The notes under the pieces were generated by a model that saw only the letters and a list, made by a program, of their open reading frames with translations, was not told where the DNA came from and searched no databases. From Nemertoderma westbladi (taxonomy: Eukaryota; Xenacoelomorpha; Nemertodermatida; Nemertodermatidae): a DNA stretch of 64,000 nt. Position numbers and translations under genes: made by a program. The stretch covers positions 1 to 64,000 of the forward strand of contig JAUCBJ010002227.1 of NCBI GenBank assembly GCA_032718475.1, read 5' to 3'. This document shows, in pieces, positions 1 through 11,435 of the stretch. Numbering within the stretch: position 1 is the first letter of the stretch; each line of letters opens with the position of its first letter.

Positions 1-822
1 TTCCGTGATTTTGTCACAAAACTCAAAAAACCAATCTTCAAAAACAGATGTTATCATCCAACCACTACTGTGACTGGGTCTCTTGGATGTTGAAGACGAT
101 CGCTCTTTGAAGGGAAAATGATCAAAGGGTCCAATAGACGACCATCTGCATTACATACTGCTAACGTAGTTATATTTTCCCTACCACTCCCAGCAACCAC
201 AGTAACCACTTTCTGACCAACTCGAGATACTGTTTCAACATTATTTGGGTCCATGCGAAAGCCGGACCCATCTAATTAGCAGGTTTAATTTTTCAAATCA
301 GTTCTATGAAAAATATTTTCAAGTTTATTGTAAAAATCATTGATGATGAAAGGGTTTTTTATTGCACTGACTCTCCCTGCGTGCATTGTTTTAGATTTTT
401 TACTGCTTAGTTTATTTCGTGCCATGAACAATTGTAGCCAATCCCTTCCAGGATACCATATAGTAGAGGTGCCAGGCTTATCAATTTTCCCATTCCATAA
501 GTTTCAACAATCCCGAGAATTTGCTTTCTTATCGGGGCAAAGCCCATTGCAGCCATGCTTTCGATACAGTTTGCTAAATCCGATTCCTGGTCACCACTTA
601 ATATTTAATGTCTTCCTTGGCTTCCTATAATACGCAATCCCTTTGAAACTTGCAATCTCGTATATAAAGTATTCACACAGACATATTCTATTTTTTCGCC
701 ACTGCATGCATGCTGAGTTTATTGCCATCCGTATTGTATTCGTCAGTAGCAACCCGTACGGACTCTTCAGTCCATTTAAATTGCTTCTTAACATATGTAC
801 GACTTTGGATTGTACGTGGCAT
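1..822 (-). pseudogene. pogo/Tigger-like DDE transposase, broken and cut by window edge
   Basis: A transposase reads leftward in pieces. The start is taken as the ATG at 822-820, opening with MPRT, typical of pogo proteins. An N-terminal psq-type helix-turn-helix follows (KWTEESVRVA at about 770; TLYTRLQ at about 655). Next comes a CENP-B/Tc5-type helix-turn-helix region (PGRDWLQLFMARNKLS at about 450-400). The DDE_1 catalytic region is at about 270-60 (GFRMDPN, then GSGRENITTLAVCNADGR and PLIIF). Stop codons and frame changes interrupt it, for example between the second HTH and GFRMDPN and again near 55, where the downstream GWM...F..WF motif sits in another frame. The family normally cuts and pastes DNA at TA sites. 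This copy looks dead. The C-terminus lies outside the window. Confidence 0.85.
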
Positions 823-2276
823 ATTGTATATAGTCCTATCCTATAATTTATAAACCTATATTAAGTACACTGTAGGAAGTGTAGGTGCACATCGTTCAGT
901 ACGAGGTATGGGTACAGTGTGAAACTGTTCGAATCATCTGCTTTACAGAACATACATTTTAGGTGGGTAAAAAAAAACATGCTGTACAGAGCGACCGGGT
1001 TAGAATGATACAATGAGACCACTTGTGTTGGAAAGAGCATTGACACTTTAGTATTCAGGGAATTGAGACACTATGGTGAATTCGGAGCAACCAATAAAAT
1101 TCATGGTTAGGACATACTGTGGTTGGAACCCTCAACCAGCCAAAAAAAATAACAACTTGAAATCAACTGGTTAACAACGTCATGTTGTAGGCTGAGGTGA
1201 TTTTATTGGATACTGACTAAGCCAATAAAAAACGCTCTTTCAAATGGTAGTGTAGTAATATCACTTTCTCACGTTTAAGTGAACTTGAGTTAAGCAATGT
1301 TTTTTTTAACCCCACAAAGCGGTCTGTTTTTTTTTACCCCCAATGACTATAACGTCTTCGTTACATAGTTTGCACAAAAAAGTCTCTAATAATTGAGGGA
1401 CGTTCAAAATAGTGTATTAAAAAATGTTTTTCAACTTATTAAATTATAAATTCCTAACTTCCCGACAGTTTTCAAATTTATTAATCAACTTAACTCTAGG
1501 TTCAAGATCAAATGCCACAAAATCCCCATAGCTAAGAGGTATTATGGTGGAGCAACACATTGGAGCACCATTGGATTCCCCTACAAACTCAATCCTTTGA
1601 TCCCTTCTCAATAATCCCCAGGGATCATCAACCACAAAATTGTTTTGCAGTCTCTCAGTTTTAACCAAAATTTGTTTGCTAATAATTAAAGGCAAACAGA
1701 GTAGTATCAGCATTATGTTTCATTAATCAGGATTGGCCGTCATGGTCTCGGGTTACTTAATTCAATCTTTTACTAACTGATAAAAATAAACAAAATTTTG
1801 TTGAATCATCATGTAGTACAGCTTGTTAAAGTACCAATCTGTTTGCATGCATATAGTTAGTTACTTTTTTTTCTTATATACAACTGCATTTCCGAAAGTT
1901 ACTCAAATAACAAATATATACATTTAAAAATAATATTATATTTATACAATTGTTTGTAGAATTTCAAACAATTTATAAAGTCGAACAAAAAATAAATTAT
2001 CAAAATGTAAAATGTAAAATAATAAAATAGAATATCATAGTAGAAAACCAGAGCACCTAATATTAAAAATATTATTCAAAAAGCAGATAATGGGGACATT
2101 GAAAATAAATGATCTCCGCCGCAAGTTGGTCGCAGCCTAATAAATAAAATTTTATTTATTATATTGGTTTGAATACCATACACCGCCACTGTAACCTGTT
2201 CCTTTCTATTTCAATTAATTGTCAAATCCACCGAACTCAAGAGTGGTGTTTGCAGTAGCGGTGATAGACTAGAGAT
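823..2276. other. AT-rich stretch with no recognised gene
   Basis: No recognisable gene was found. A minus-strand open frame at 1713-1444 (89 codons, hydrophobic start) resembles no family I know and is probably chance. If the receptor gene continues leftward, this is intron or 3' flank. Confidence 0.4.
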
Positions 2277-2297
2277 CCCCCCCCCCCCCCCCCCCCC
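2277..2297. repeat. poly-C tract (21 C)
   Basis: Uninterrupted run of C followed by TCCCACC. It is one of many long G/C homopolymers in the window. Confidence 0.95.
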
Positions 2298-3657
2298 TCC
2301 CACCAAGAGGGTAACGGTAGTCATCCAGTACGAGTTATTTTCTGGTGTTGCGTTTTACGAAAACTATTATTTTAATTATTTACATGGTGCCAGCCTACGT
2401 TTTTTACACTTTTATAGCTTATTGTAAATTGTGTAACGTGCTATATTTAATAATACCTGAAGACGGCCGGGAGGCCGAAATGGGTATCGGATAAAAAGAA
2501 AAACTTTTTTATAACCCGGCTTTGAAGTCCCTCATAGCCCAAATTTAATACCTTCATAGCGAAAAAAGCCGTACCATTATCATCATTAAAAACATGTTTT
2601 GATTCAAACATTGACTGATTATATTCGTTAATCTCATATTGATTTCCAAAGATCTCATTAGTCACCGCAGCAATCATTAAAAATTATTTCATCTAAAATA
2701 ATAACCGTAATGGGTGCCGAAGTCAATCTAAACATATTATTACCACACCCAATTAAGGACAGGACAACAACAAATCACGGCGAGACAACCCGTAACAGGA
2801 ACTAGTCGATGGCAAAATGTATGCAATTTAGCAGTTAATAATATATTTGTGCAGTACTGTGGCCCAGGGCAACCCGAGTGGATTATATATCAAATACGTT
2901 ATATAAAATGAAAGTATTATGTAGACATTATTTCCCATTAAATTGTATTTTTTAGAAAATTTCTTGAGAAAAGCGGCAATTTAAAAAGAAACATTAGAAG
3001 GTGCAGCGCAGTTAGATTCTAATATGTATGTTATGTTTACTACTTGAGTACTTGACAACAGGTACTGCAGTATACTTCAGCAGCTATTATGTGCTTATTT
3101 CTATGGATTTATTTATACGGCCTTCTAAACATTTTCGTAATGGCAAGCTGACAGCGCAGTGCAGGACTACAAAGACTTGGGGCTCACTGGAAACAGTGTG
3201 TCAGCTGATTCCAGTCCGTACCATTATGGATCTATGATGTAGTTACAACAAGTAAAGTAAAATTATTGGTGGACAATGAACACCGGAGGCTACCGGAAGG
3301 CTCAATTCTCTTGGCCGTTACCTATAAGTCAGGGAAGGCGCCAGGCTAGATCCCAAGGGAGAGCACCCCATTACTATCTAAATCTAAAACAACACTTTAT
3401 TTACTCCCCCTGCAGACAGTCTCCCCTTACATATACATAGCTACATATGTTATACATGAGTGTACGGATGGGAAAAATGGGTCGTGTTACTAATACGTCC
3501 CCCTTGTTAGCTAACGCGGAATTTTTTCAATGTCCCATATGTCCTTGGGGCACATTTGTACACAGCGATTCCGGTTGCACTAGTACCCCCATCGGTTCTA
3601 ACTCTCGTTGTCTTCACACCGACACTGTTTTGCATGAGCTAAATAATGGATACGGTT
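2298..3657. other. AT-rich stretch; M4 exon searched for but not found
   Basis: The last exon of a Cys-loop receptor, carrying M4, should lie on the minus strand below 3658. I looked for the usual aromatic-rich M4 motif ending in N..YW and did not find it here. A 76-codon minus frame at 2677-2447 has no recognised similarity. Confidence 0.35.
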
Positions 3658-3858
3658 TTAAACAATATTGCTAACAAATTCTACTCTAACAATTACACTA
3701 CTAACAATTTCTTCCGGTGCCTCTTGCACATCCAATTTGTTATCTTCTGGTGTTTTGGGCTTTGCAAAGTAAACCACGACTGCAAACTGCACTAGTGCGC
3801 CGAATACATAGACAAAACACAGTCCCATGTAGATATCAAGAGCCTTTAATTCCGATAC
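3658..3858 (-). CDS. Cys-loop anion-channel receptor, M3 exon
   Basis: This exon follows a TTTCCAG acceptor and starts in phase 0, matching the preceding exon, which ends on a full Lys codon after SLP. It encodes VSELKALDIYMG, then a hydrophobic M3 helix (LCFVYVFGALVQFAVVVYFA), then the charged start of the M3-M4 loop (KPKTPEDNKLD). The pattern after M2, SLPK-V-S-x-x-x-ALDIYMG, is a hallmark of GABA-A and glycine receptor subunits. The open frame reaches a TAA at 3660-3658. A weak GTTAGT donor around 3706 would end the exon earlier, so the left edge is uncertain. M4 was not found. Confidence 0.85.
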   Translation of the reverse strand, partial: VSELKALDIYMGLCFVYVFGALVQFAVVVYFAKPKTPEDNKLDVQEAPEEIVSSVIVRVEFVSNIV

Positions 3859-5016
3859 CTGGAAATTGCAAGGAATAGAAATAATACTTTGTTTAATTTA
3901 TTGATCATTGCAGATGCTATCTTTATCAGCATCACTCTCGGTGTGTCTCCAGGCTGCTCAGGTGAACAAGTGAGGCAGTAGAGAGAACCTACTTTCTGTA
4001 TGCGGAATATGTAGGTCACAAGTATGAACTTATTCAATCAACTAGTTGTTCTTATCAATTACAGTAGTGATTGACTTTCTAGTGTCAAATTTAAAATAAT
4101 ACGTTATGGACGCCTACTTACTATGTCCAAAGAGATAAAGCTGAATTTTACTGAATTCGTCAAATCGTCTGATAAAAGTGCCCAAACTCTTCTATATAAC
4201 CCAATAAAAAAAATTACCACATCCTATTATTACAGAAAGCTAATGACGCCTCCTGCAAGTAAGATAATCATATCTTGCATCTTATGTGGATAGCCCCATG
4301 GACCAGTAAACGCGACACTAATTGAAGCTTATTATCAAATCATTGTCGCTTCAGGGACATTCAACTATTTTTGACAGAACAATTATTGAGTTAAATCATG
4401 TGGAACAATGTAGGTTGCGATGTTAATCAGTTATAGACTGACATACCTCTATTGAGGGCCGACTGTATGAAAATGAACTATTACCATCCAATGTTACATG
4501 CGGTAATTGCCTGACCAGACCATGTACTGTATCTCATGTGCACTATATCTCATGTGATCAAGTCGTATGTGCTAGACAAGCTCATTCAGTCAGTGAATAA
4601 TGTGTCAACTAGCTAAAATAATGAGGTGCTGAAATGATTTACAAGACGAGAGACATGTGTGCTTGCAGTATTCAATTCCCGGCATCAGTTTTACTCACTG
4701 AAATATAATTTACTTCCCTAATCTAAAGAAACCGTTCAAGAAACTGATCAAAATTGTTCAAGCAATTTGCCAAAGATTAAATTTATATAAACAATGTAGA
4801 TAAAACTATAATTGGTAAATTCGATTGGAAGATTTTTAGTTACACTATAAACTGTGCGATTTCAGGCAGAGATTACAAATATTGCAAATATTATAATAAA
4901 TAATATAATATATGCAATATTATGCAAATAATATATTCCAAATAATGCTATCAGAGTTACAATAATTTATGTGTGTGCAGAAATGTACATACAGAATTGT
5001 TAATTTAATTATTTAC
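3859..5016. other. receptor intron, AT-rich
   Basis: Intron between the M1-M2 and M3 exons of the receptor, with donor GTAAAT at 5016 and acceptor TTTCCAG at 3859. I see no gene or clear mobile element inside. Confidence 0.6.
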
Positions 5017-5231
5017 CTTGGGTAAGCTGGCATTACTGGCTCCAACAAGGGTGATCATAGCCAATACAGTGGTTATGGTTAGACTGGCGCGGGCCGGAAC
5101 CGAGTCCCTTCGTACCCAAAAAGAAACCCAGCTAAGCATAACCAGTAGTGTAGCTGGCGCATAAACTTGGATCAGAAAGTACATGAAGTTACGAACCAGA
5201 ATAAATGAAACGGTGATTGCCGAGAAACTAT
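5017..5231 (-). CDS. Cys-loop anion-channel receptor, pre-M1 to M2 exon
   Basis: This 215-nt exon has a CTTAACAG acceptor and a GTAAAT donor. It completes the split codon left by the exon at 8596 and ends on a full codon. It encodes the end of the extracellular domain (SFSAITVSFILVRNF), M1 (MYFLIQVYAPATLLVMLSW), the VSFWV linker, and M2. Before M2 sits PAR, the Pro-Ala-Arg filter typical of chloride-permeable receptors. M2 carries ITTVL with the 9' Leu gate, and ends in NASLPK. The sequence therefore predicts an anion-selective pentameric channel at the plasma membrane. The ligand cannot be deduced. Confidence 0.93.
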
Positions 5232-6689
5232 CTGTTAAGAAATTAATAAAAAAGTAAAAGGTGGGGTACCTTTACAATTGTATTGATGCATTGTAAGAAG
5301 TTATAAGCGATATGCTTGGTTATGTCAATAACTATTCGCAAGAAATCTTTTCAAATTATTAATGTTGTGTGACAATACAAGATCCCCCTGCCCATGCATG
5401 ACATATATGTAACATATGGTAGTAGTATACTTTTGATTTTTCATTTATCTATTTACAATTTACTACAATACTACAAAATGTATTATATTAATGTGCATGC
5501 AATTTAAATTTAATTAAGCTAAATATAATATGTGCAAAATTATGTTGGGTCGAGTTGCATGCATATGTATTAATTGTGTAGAATGTAGATGGTAATTAGC
5601 CGGGCAGACCCATTACGCCAATCACCATGTACACTCAGACAAACACAGTTGATAGTACACATTAATTTCATATTTCACTTGCTAAATAGAAACAGAATAT
5701 CAGTACTTAGATCGCAGGCAATCGTGCTACCTACAGTTTACCGTTTCCAGGTAAAATATAAATATGAAAGAATGTACTTTGATAATATAGTAGATAGAAG
5801 TATAAGTAAGTAAGCATATTGTGTGGCGTGGGTACTGTTGGTACCGTGGCTGTTGCGTGACTCATAGCTCTGCCTTCGGGGTTCGGCCTGTAACGCCCAG
5901 CACATTGTTATGTGGCCGACGTATCAATCGGTCTGACAGACGCGTAGTTGTGATGGTGGTGGGAACTGCCACAGCACTATTTTTAAAAATCCCTCCATTT
6001 ATGTCCTCTCCTATAATTACAGTCAGCTGGGAATGGGTTTTTATGATATATGTAACATTTTTTAAATTTGAAAGGTTTTTATACTTGAAGTTAGTAAATG
6101 TGTAAATATAGGTTAAAAAAAGTACAATACAAAAAGGATAGTAGATATAAGGACAGTACGTAATGTAATAATAAATTGTAGCTATATAATTAATTGGTAC
6201 TATAGTTAATACGGATGCAATATAAATTCTACATAATATATTAATCATTACTATACGTTAACCAAAATGGCTATAGTACTCAACGTTTATAAATTTTGGA
6301 AAGCTTGTTTTAAAGCTTTATTAAATTTGTACAGATTTATTGATTGTCGAACAGTGGTCGGTAGAGCATTCCAGACCGCTGGTGCCATCACTACTCCTAT
6401 AGATAGTTTAGCGGCCAGTGATCGTGTTCAGGGTACTGCCCAGTCATTGTTAGTGGCGGTGCTTGTTCCGTGTTGGTGGGTTGTAGACGTGAATGTAAGA
6501 AGTGATGCGAATATGTCTGGAGATGAACCTTTTTTACGTTAGTGAAGCAAAGTGTTGCTGCTACCTGTTTGATGTATATGGATATGTATAATTTTTCGCC
6601 ATATCCGTATGCACAAACGTATATGCGATGTAATGGATTCCTATGGAGAATTATCCATGTGATTTTCGAGATTAGGCATTGCGGACCAG
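5232..6689. other. receptor intron, part 1: AT-rich
   Basis: Left part of the 3.4-kb intron between the exons at 8596 and 5231. Small open frames on both strands show no family signature. The stretch at 6570-6620 has a weak imperfect inverted repeat around ATATGGATA/CATATCC. Confidence 0.4.
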
Positions 6690-7443
6690 TAAAAAGTGCA
6701 CAGCACATATGCAGGTAGCAGACAGGTAGGCCTACTTACTGAATTAGGCCAAAGTGATTTAAAGAGAGCCGCAGCCAATACCTGTAGGCAAATAAACAAT
6801 GCAGGGCTGGTCCGGGATGAGTGACAGCTGGTGTCCGTCAGCCCCACGATGCGCTAGCAGTGCAGTACATATTTTCTTGCAGCCACCGACGACTGGAAAA
6901 CTAAAATACTTACTCAGCAGCTAACTGTGATTTATTTTGACTGTTTTTCCACCATACTCCCTATATAATCCAGGATTGTGTTATGTTGGTTGCTATATGG
7001 CAATAATGGCACGCAGCAATGGCAGAATGATAAGGGATTAGACATTCACAAATATTGAAAACTATCCTGTCAGTCTGTCCTATTAATTTATAAACATATA
7101 ATATACCTTACTTTCGGGGGCCAGTATTTAGTCAACCAGGCAGCCAACTGCCATCAAGTCCAACTGAGTGCCAGTTCGTCCAACCATGTGCCAGCGAGTC
7201 CAACCAGGGGTCATAAGTCCAACCGGTTAGCCGGTAGTCAGGTCGTCCAAGAAAACAAGCGCTGTGGCGCATCCTGGGGCTGAATGGCATCAACTGGGGC
7301 TCTCACTCATCCTGGGCCTGTATTGTTTATTTGCCATAAGGAAGCCGCAGCCATAGCCGCAGTCGCACTCTATAAATCATATTGCTTTTAAGTAGGCCTA
7401 CCTGTCTCGCTGTCAGCATATGTGCTGTGCAAGTTACTGACTG
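6690..7443. mobile_element. foldback element with inverted arms of about 140 bp
   Basis: The arm at 6690-6832 is the reverse complement, at moderate identity, of 7299-7443. Shared blocks in order are GCACAGCACATATGC, GACAGGTAGGCCTACTT, a GCCGCAGCC-type block, GGCAAATAAACAAT and GGATGAGTGA. The centre holds a degenerate tandem repeat of about 20 bp (7131-7250) built around GTCCAACCA/GTGCCAG. No coding region is visible, so this looks like a non-autonomous DNA element lying in the receptor intron. Confidence 0.7.
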
Positions 7444-8528
7444 ATTCACTGTTATAGGAGTTAGGATTCACTATAATTTATTTCAAAATGAAATTTAGCC
7501 CAAATTTCAGTCTTGGAGGCACTTAGGATTTGACTTGGATTTTATTTGGAATTTACTTGGAACTCGGCCCTAGTTTGATGTTTCGAAGTACTGACTCAGA
7601 CTATGCTTGTGCTGGTCCACTTCTTATCTGTACTGTCAATCATGTAGAATGGACGACTACACTCAGCCTAACGTTTGCTTCGTGTTCAGTACATAGAGGG
7701 TGAGTACAAAACGGCATAATCTTGTAACATGTGTTAACTTTCGTTTATTGTTTTCGTTCCCCCAACACGCCTCTAACCTGCTGCTTTACTAACCTGCTCC
7801 TTTAAATGGCAATGGGACCTAACTATACCACTACACTCTTATCTGTTCAAGCAATACTGAAATATATAGAATATATTAGTAGCTTTTAGATCAGGTTCAT
7901 CAAATTTTACAAATATAAAATATATACCCAAATATCTGTAATCATAAGATTTTATGATTACATTAAGATTTTAAGATGTTTTTATAAGATAAATTTAATT
8001 GCGCTATTGCATCAAGAGTATGGTTCATCATCCATGTTAATTGTTAATGTGGAGATAGTGAGACAAGACAATAAAATAATGGAGAGTGGAGAGTGAATAA
8101 TGTAGATAAGAGTATTATTATGATTGATGTAAAACTGTTCAATTCTTGACACTTGCTAGTGACATTATTCATAACTTCATAGCTTTAACTGACATTATTC
8201 TAACCAATTTCAATATATAAATAATATATTATAATTACAGTTTATAGAATAAAGTGTTAAAATACTCTCCATACTCAAAAGAAAAATAATTATTTTTTCT
8301 TTTCATTTTTTAAAAAGTGTATCACATAAACAAGAGGCATTCAATCAGTGCAGACAATCCCCTAAAGATGGTTTCCCCTATTCACCATTACACTACACAG
8401 GGGAAACACTCTCACCATTTCACTAATTAATCCTAATCCTTATTGGTATTGGAGTTACTAACATATCACGTAGCAGTGTACATCACCGCATCACTCTAGT
8501 CACTGTATTCTCCTTACACTATCATGCT
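7444..8528. other. receptor intron, part 2
   Basis: AT-rich intron sequence next to the exon at 8596-8736. I see no gene or named element. Confidence 0.4.
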
Positions 8529-8595
8529 ACTACTTACCAACACTTTTATTTCCCCAGTCTACTTACCAACACTTTTATTCTCCCAGTCTACTTAC
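8529..8595 (-). repeat. tandem copies of the splice-donor region
   Basis: The donor context of the neighbouring exon, AGTGTTG then GTAAGTAG on the minus strand, occurs three times with 29-bp spacing. The GT dinucleotides are at 8595-8594, 8566-8565 and 8537-8536. The first borders the exon. In the exon frame the sequence after the first donor reads GGT AAG TAG, so use of either extra donor would add a stop codon at once. Confidence 0.85.
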
Positions 8596-8736
8596 CAACA
8601 CTGTCTTCCCTTACACTCTCAGATATTGTGTAATCTTTGATTGTAAATTGCGCCAAAGTAAGATTTTTTGTGTCCAATTCGATAGCCTTTCTCCCATCTT
8701 TCCAGTACAAAACTACCTCATCAGGAGAATAGTCAA
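8596..8736 (-). CDS. Cys-loop anion-channel receptor, loop F/loop C exon
   Basis: This 141-nt exon has acceptor TTTAATTTAG and donor GTAAGTAG. It encodes DYSPDEVVLYWKDGRKAIEL, then LTLAQFTIKDYTISESV. This matches the extracellular strands between the Cys-loop and M1 in GABA-A/glycine receptor subunits (the Y-x-x-x-E-V-x-x-x-W and L-x-L-x-Q-F signatures). It starts by completing a Phe codon from the exon at 10187 (giving QSFDY) and ends with one base that is completed by the exon at 5231. The loop C region has no cysteine pair, unlike classical glycine receptors. Confidence 0.92.
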
Positions 8737-8839
8737 CTAAATTAAAATGTTTCATAGTAATAATAAACATAATAACTAATGCAATTTGTTATACTACAAC
8801 TAGGTGAAGAGAGTCCAGTATCCCTTTGCTGTCCTCTCT

Positions 8840-9000
8840 TGTGGACTCTCTTGTGGTATTGTACCATAAAGCTCAGTGTTTCACATCTGTTGACTCTAGC
8901 TGATGTTTAGGGCTGCCCTTAGTAGTCTAGCTGATGTTTAGGGCTACCCTTAGTAGTCTAGCTGATGTTTAGGTCTACCCTTATTAGTCTTGTGTATCTA
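8840..9000 (-). repeat. LINE tail fragment with three 31-bp tandem copies
   Basis: A duplicate of the LINE tail at about 9390-9480, sharing GTGGTATTGTACCATAAAGCTC. Within it, a 31-bp unit starting TCTAGCTGATGTTTAGG is repeated three times (8895-8925, 8926-8956, 8957-8987) with few differences. Confidence 0.8.
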
Positions 9001-9138
9001 GATCGTAGTTATTTACAAACTAACGCAAAGTTTCACAATATCCATCTATCTATAAACGGCCTGCTGCATTGAAGCTGCACATGCTGGCTTAAAAAAATAG
9101 TTAAAATTTCCTACATGAATGATACTACTACTACTGTA

Positions 9139-9485
9139 CTAGATCGAGTGAACTCGGACAGTGGAAATGGGATCCTTCCAGGCTTCCCGATTCTCCATAG
9201 TTGTCTCATTTTCGTTTATCTCAAGTTCAGTATCCATTTCAAGTTGGTATATATATGTCATAACCAGTCGTCCACGGCTATGCTTTCCTTGTGTTTGTTG
9301 CCCGAAAAGTAGATCTGGTATGACCTGATGTTTACTTCTCCAGCAGTGCCCACTGAATCTTAATCTGCATTCATGGAGTGTGGTTGATGCAGGTGGTATT
9401 GCACCATAAAGCTCGGCGTTTGCCATGTGTTGTCTCCAGCTGATGTTTAGGGCTGCCCCTTAGTAGTCTTGTGTAACAACCATTA
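9139..9485 (-). pseudogene. LINE reverse transcriptase C-terminal fragment
   Basis: The minus frame from 9426 encodes NAELYGAIP, then RLRFSGHCWR, GRLVMTY and a final R-E-A-W. This is the usual tail of RTE-type LINE proteins (RLRFAGHC...GRP..TY...M.DR..W). It belongs to a different family from the LINEs at 47-55 kb. The fragment is 5'-truncated and lies in the receptor intron. Confidence 0.75.
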
Positions 9486-9658
9486 ATGTATGTGTAATGT
9501 ACATTTGATTACATTGTGCTGTATGTCAGTGGGTTATATTTAATATGGCAGTATGGTGCAGTATCAGTGGAAGGATATCCTTTAACAGGGGCTTTAAGTT
9601 GCCCAAGTTTGATTATTAAACACACACATTAATTTGCTGTTCAAGTGAATTCATCAGT

Positions 9659-10092
9659 GTCCTGATAACTTTATAGAAGTAAAAGTGTGTGAGTTTGTAC
9701 TCGCCTACTAGTTCGTACTAGTAGCAGTACTCGCCGATATTCCCATTTGGCGATATCTCCTTTGCAGAAGTGAAGGCTGCTGCAAAGAGTATTAAGACCA
9801 ATCGTGTCAGTGGAGTAGATGGTGTTCCCCCTGAGATCTTTAAAATACCTGAGTGTTTAAAGCTCATCTATCCCATCATAGAAGACATGTACAGAACAAC
9901 AAGAGTCCCACAAGAAATAAACACAAATAAGTTGGTGCCAGTTCCCAAGCAACCTAACACTCTATGGTTCTTTTCGGGGAATCTCATTGATCTCGATTGC
10001 TGCAAAGCTATACAATAGAATTCAATTAAATCGCCTCAGGGATCTCGCTGAGATTCTGCTTTGTGGAAATCAGAATGGGTTCAGTAAAGATC
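9659..10092 (+). pseudogene. fragment of RTE-like LINE, N-terminal RT region
   Basis: Nucleotide sequence and frame match the LINE copies at 47-55 kb over the region before the RT catalytic core (AEVKAAAKSIKTNR, SGVDGVPPE, IPECLKLIYPII). Small indels shift the frame near 9950. It is cut at both ends, diverged, and sits in a receptor intron opposite to the gene. Confidence 0.85.
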
Positions 10093-10186
10093 CCAAATGA
10101 TTAGCTAAGTCACTCTACTAATACCAAGTGTAAATGGATATAATAATAGCAGATAAAAATTAAATTACTATAACTTTGGTACTTAC

Positions 10187-10269
10187 AGCTTTGTAAAACG
10201 AGACTACATCTTTGGGTATCCATTGGAAAGTAAGTGAGACGCATTGCACACTTAGCAACTACAGTGATC
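10187..10269 (-). CDS. Cys-loop anion-channel receptor, Cys-loop exon
   Basis: This 83-nt exon has a CTTTATAG acceptor and a GTAAGT donor. It encodes ITVVAK, then the signature disulfide loop CAMRLTYFPMDTQRC, with exactly 13 residues between the two cysteines and the central FPMD, then SLVLQS. It completes an Arg codon begun by the exon at 11436 and leaves one base for the exon at 8736. The Cys-loop lies at the interface between the extracellular domain and the membrane and couples agonist binding to gating. Confidence 0.95.
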
Positions 10270-10394
10270 CTATAAAGGTAACCAAAATAATTACATATTG
10301 TATATAATGATTATCGCATTCTACAATATATTATATAGCTTTCAACTTATGAAAATGATGCCGCTCATAAGCCATTCTAACAGTGTGAATATAG

Positions 10395-10885
10395 ATAGAC
10401 ATTAAGAAAGAGTTGTTGCACCTAGAAATGGTAAGATCGAGAAAGGACAAGCAATGGTCATGTTCGTAATCCGCTGTAAATTCCTTATTCCTATGTTGAT
10501 TATTCAAAAAGTTTAAGAAAGCATTGGCATGTTGGTGGTCTCAAAATAAAATGAAACTATCATCTACGTACCATCTGTAGAATCTTTAATGTTTGTGGGA
10601 CAGTTGCTAAGCCATTTCGTTTTATAGTAGCAGAAAAAAGCCTTAGCAAATGTAAGTCCAAGCAAGGGGGCTGTCTTCCCATAGATACACCGTAAATTTG
10701 TGCATACTTGCAGTCATTAAAAACAAACTCAATATTTTTAGCAGCATAGTCTAAAATATCTTTATACTATCTCCTTGTTAAGCCATCTACGGTTTTCTTA
10801 CTTTTAAATATTTGATCTACTAAAATTACAATAGTTTCGTTCGCAGGTATATATCTGTAGCCATGTATACATTTTGGTTAATTTC
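10395..10885 (-). pseudogene. Penelope-like reverse transcriptase remnant
   Basis: Minus-strand reading with frame changes gives IPANETIVILVDQIF, DILDYAAKNIEFVFN, YGVSMG, then GLTFANAFFCYYETKWL, YVDDSFILF (catalytic YVDD at 10570-10559) and FLDLTI. The order and motifs fit the RT of Penelope-like elements. Stops and frameshifts make it dead. It lies in a receptor intron in the same orientation as the gene. Confidence 0.75.
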
Positions 10886-11114
10886 ACATCAAAACTTTAC
10901 ATTCCATACAAATTTGTTATTATATATGTGTTTTAGTATTGCCCTAAAAATATTGATTTGCTTGTGACTTAGATATACCCCTCATATGACCACGAAAATT
11001 AATGTTTAGGTCTGTGTTCTTATGTACTGTATTGTATGTACATAAACTATTATGGTAAAATGATAAAATTAGTATCATTCAAAATTAAAATAATCAATAT
11101 TATGAGAGATAGAA

Positions 11115-11344
11115 TGGGTGGGAACTGGATGCAAATCCCTCAACAAAGAATTAAAATCTTATCTCAACGTTAAATTTTAAATTGAAGAAAAGGAGCAGGT
11201 TACAGTGGAACACTATTCTAACCAAAACAATCAACAGAACATTTTCAGAACATTTTCGGAAGTAGTAAGCTATTATTGCATTGATTTTATCCTGGTTAGG
11301 GGTAAATTTTGCTTGCGCCACCAATGCCCCCCTCCCCCCCCCCC
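11115..11344. mobile_element. MITE-like repeat, copy 1 of 3
   Basis: Shares ends and a core (CAGGTTACAGTGG, then TTCTAACCAAAACAAT) with copies at 43105-43328 and 46183-46392. The ends are roughly inverted repeats around GGATGCAAAT and TTGCGCC next to G- or C-rich tips. No coding capacity is seen. It lies in the receptor intron. Confidence 0.65.
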
Positions 11345-11435
11345 ATATCATTTAAGATGATGGTATTGTTAGTTACTTTCTTCTATTTTTATTGCCTTTA
11401 AATAATTTATATTGCAATTCAAGTTACTTATTTAC

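Noticed and set aside
1444-1713. Secreted small protein (hydrophobic N-terminus, 89 codons)
   Set aside because: No upstream promoter, no recognised family, and chance open frames of this length are common here.
5862-6248. 128-codon minus frame rich in Ile and Tyr
   Set aside because: Composition follows the AT content; no motif, and it lies in a receptor intron.
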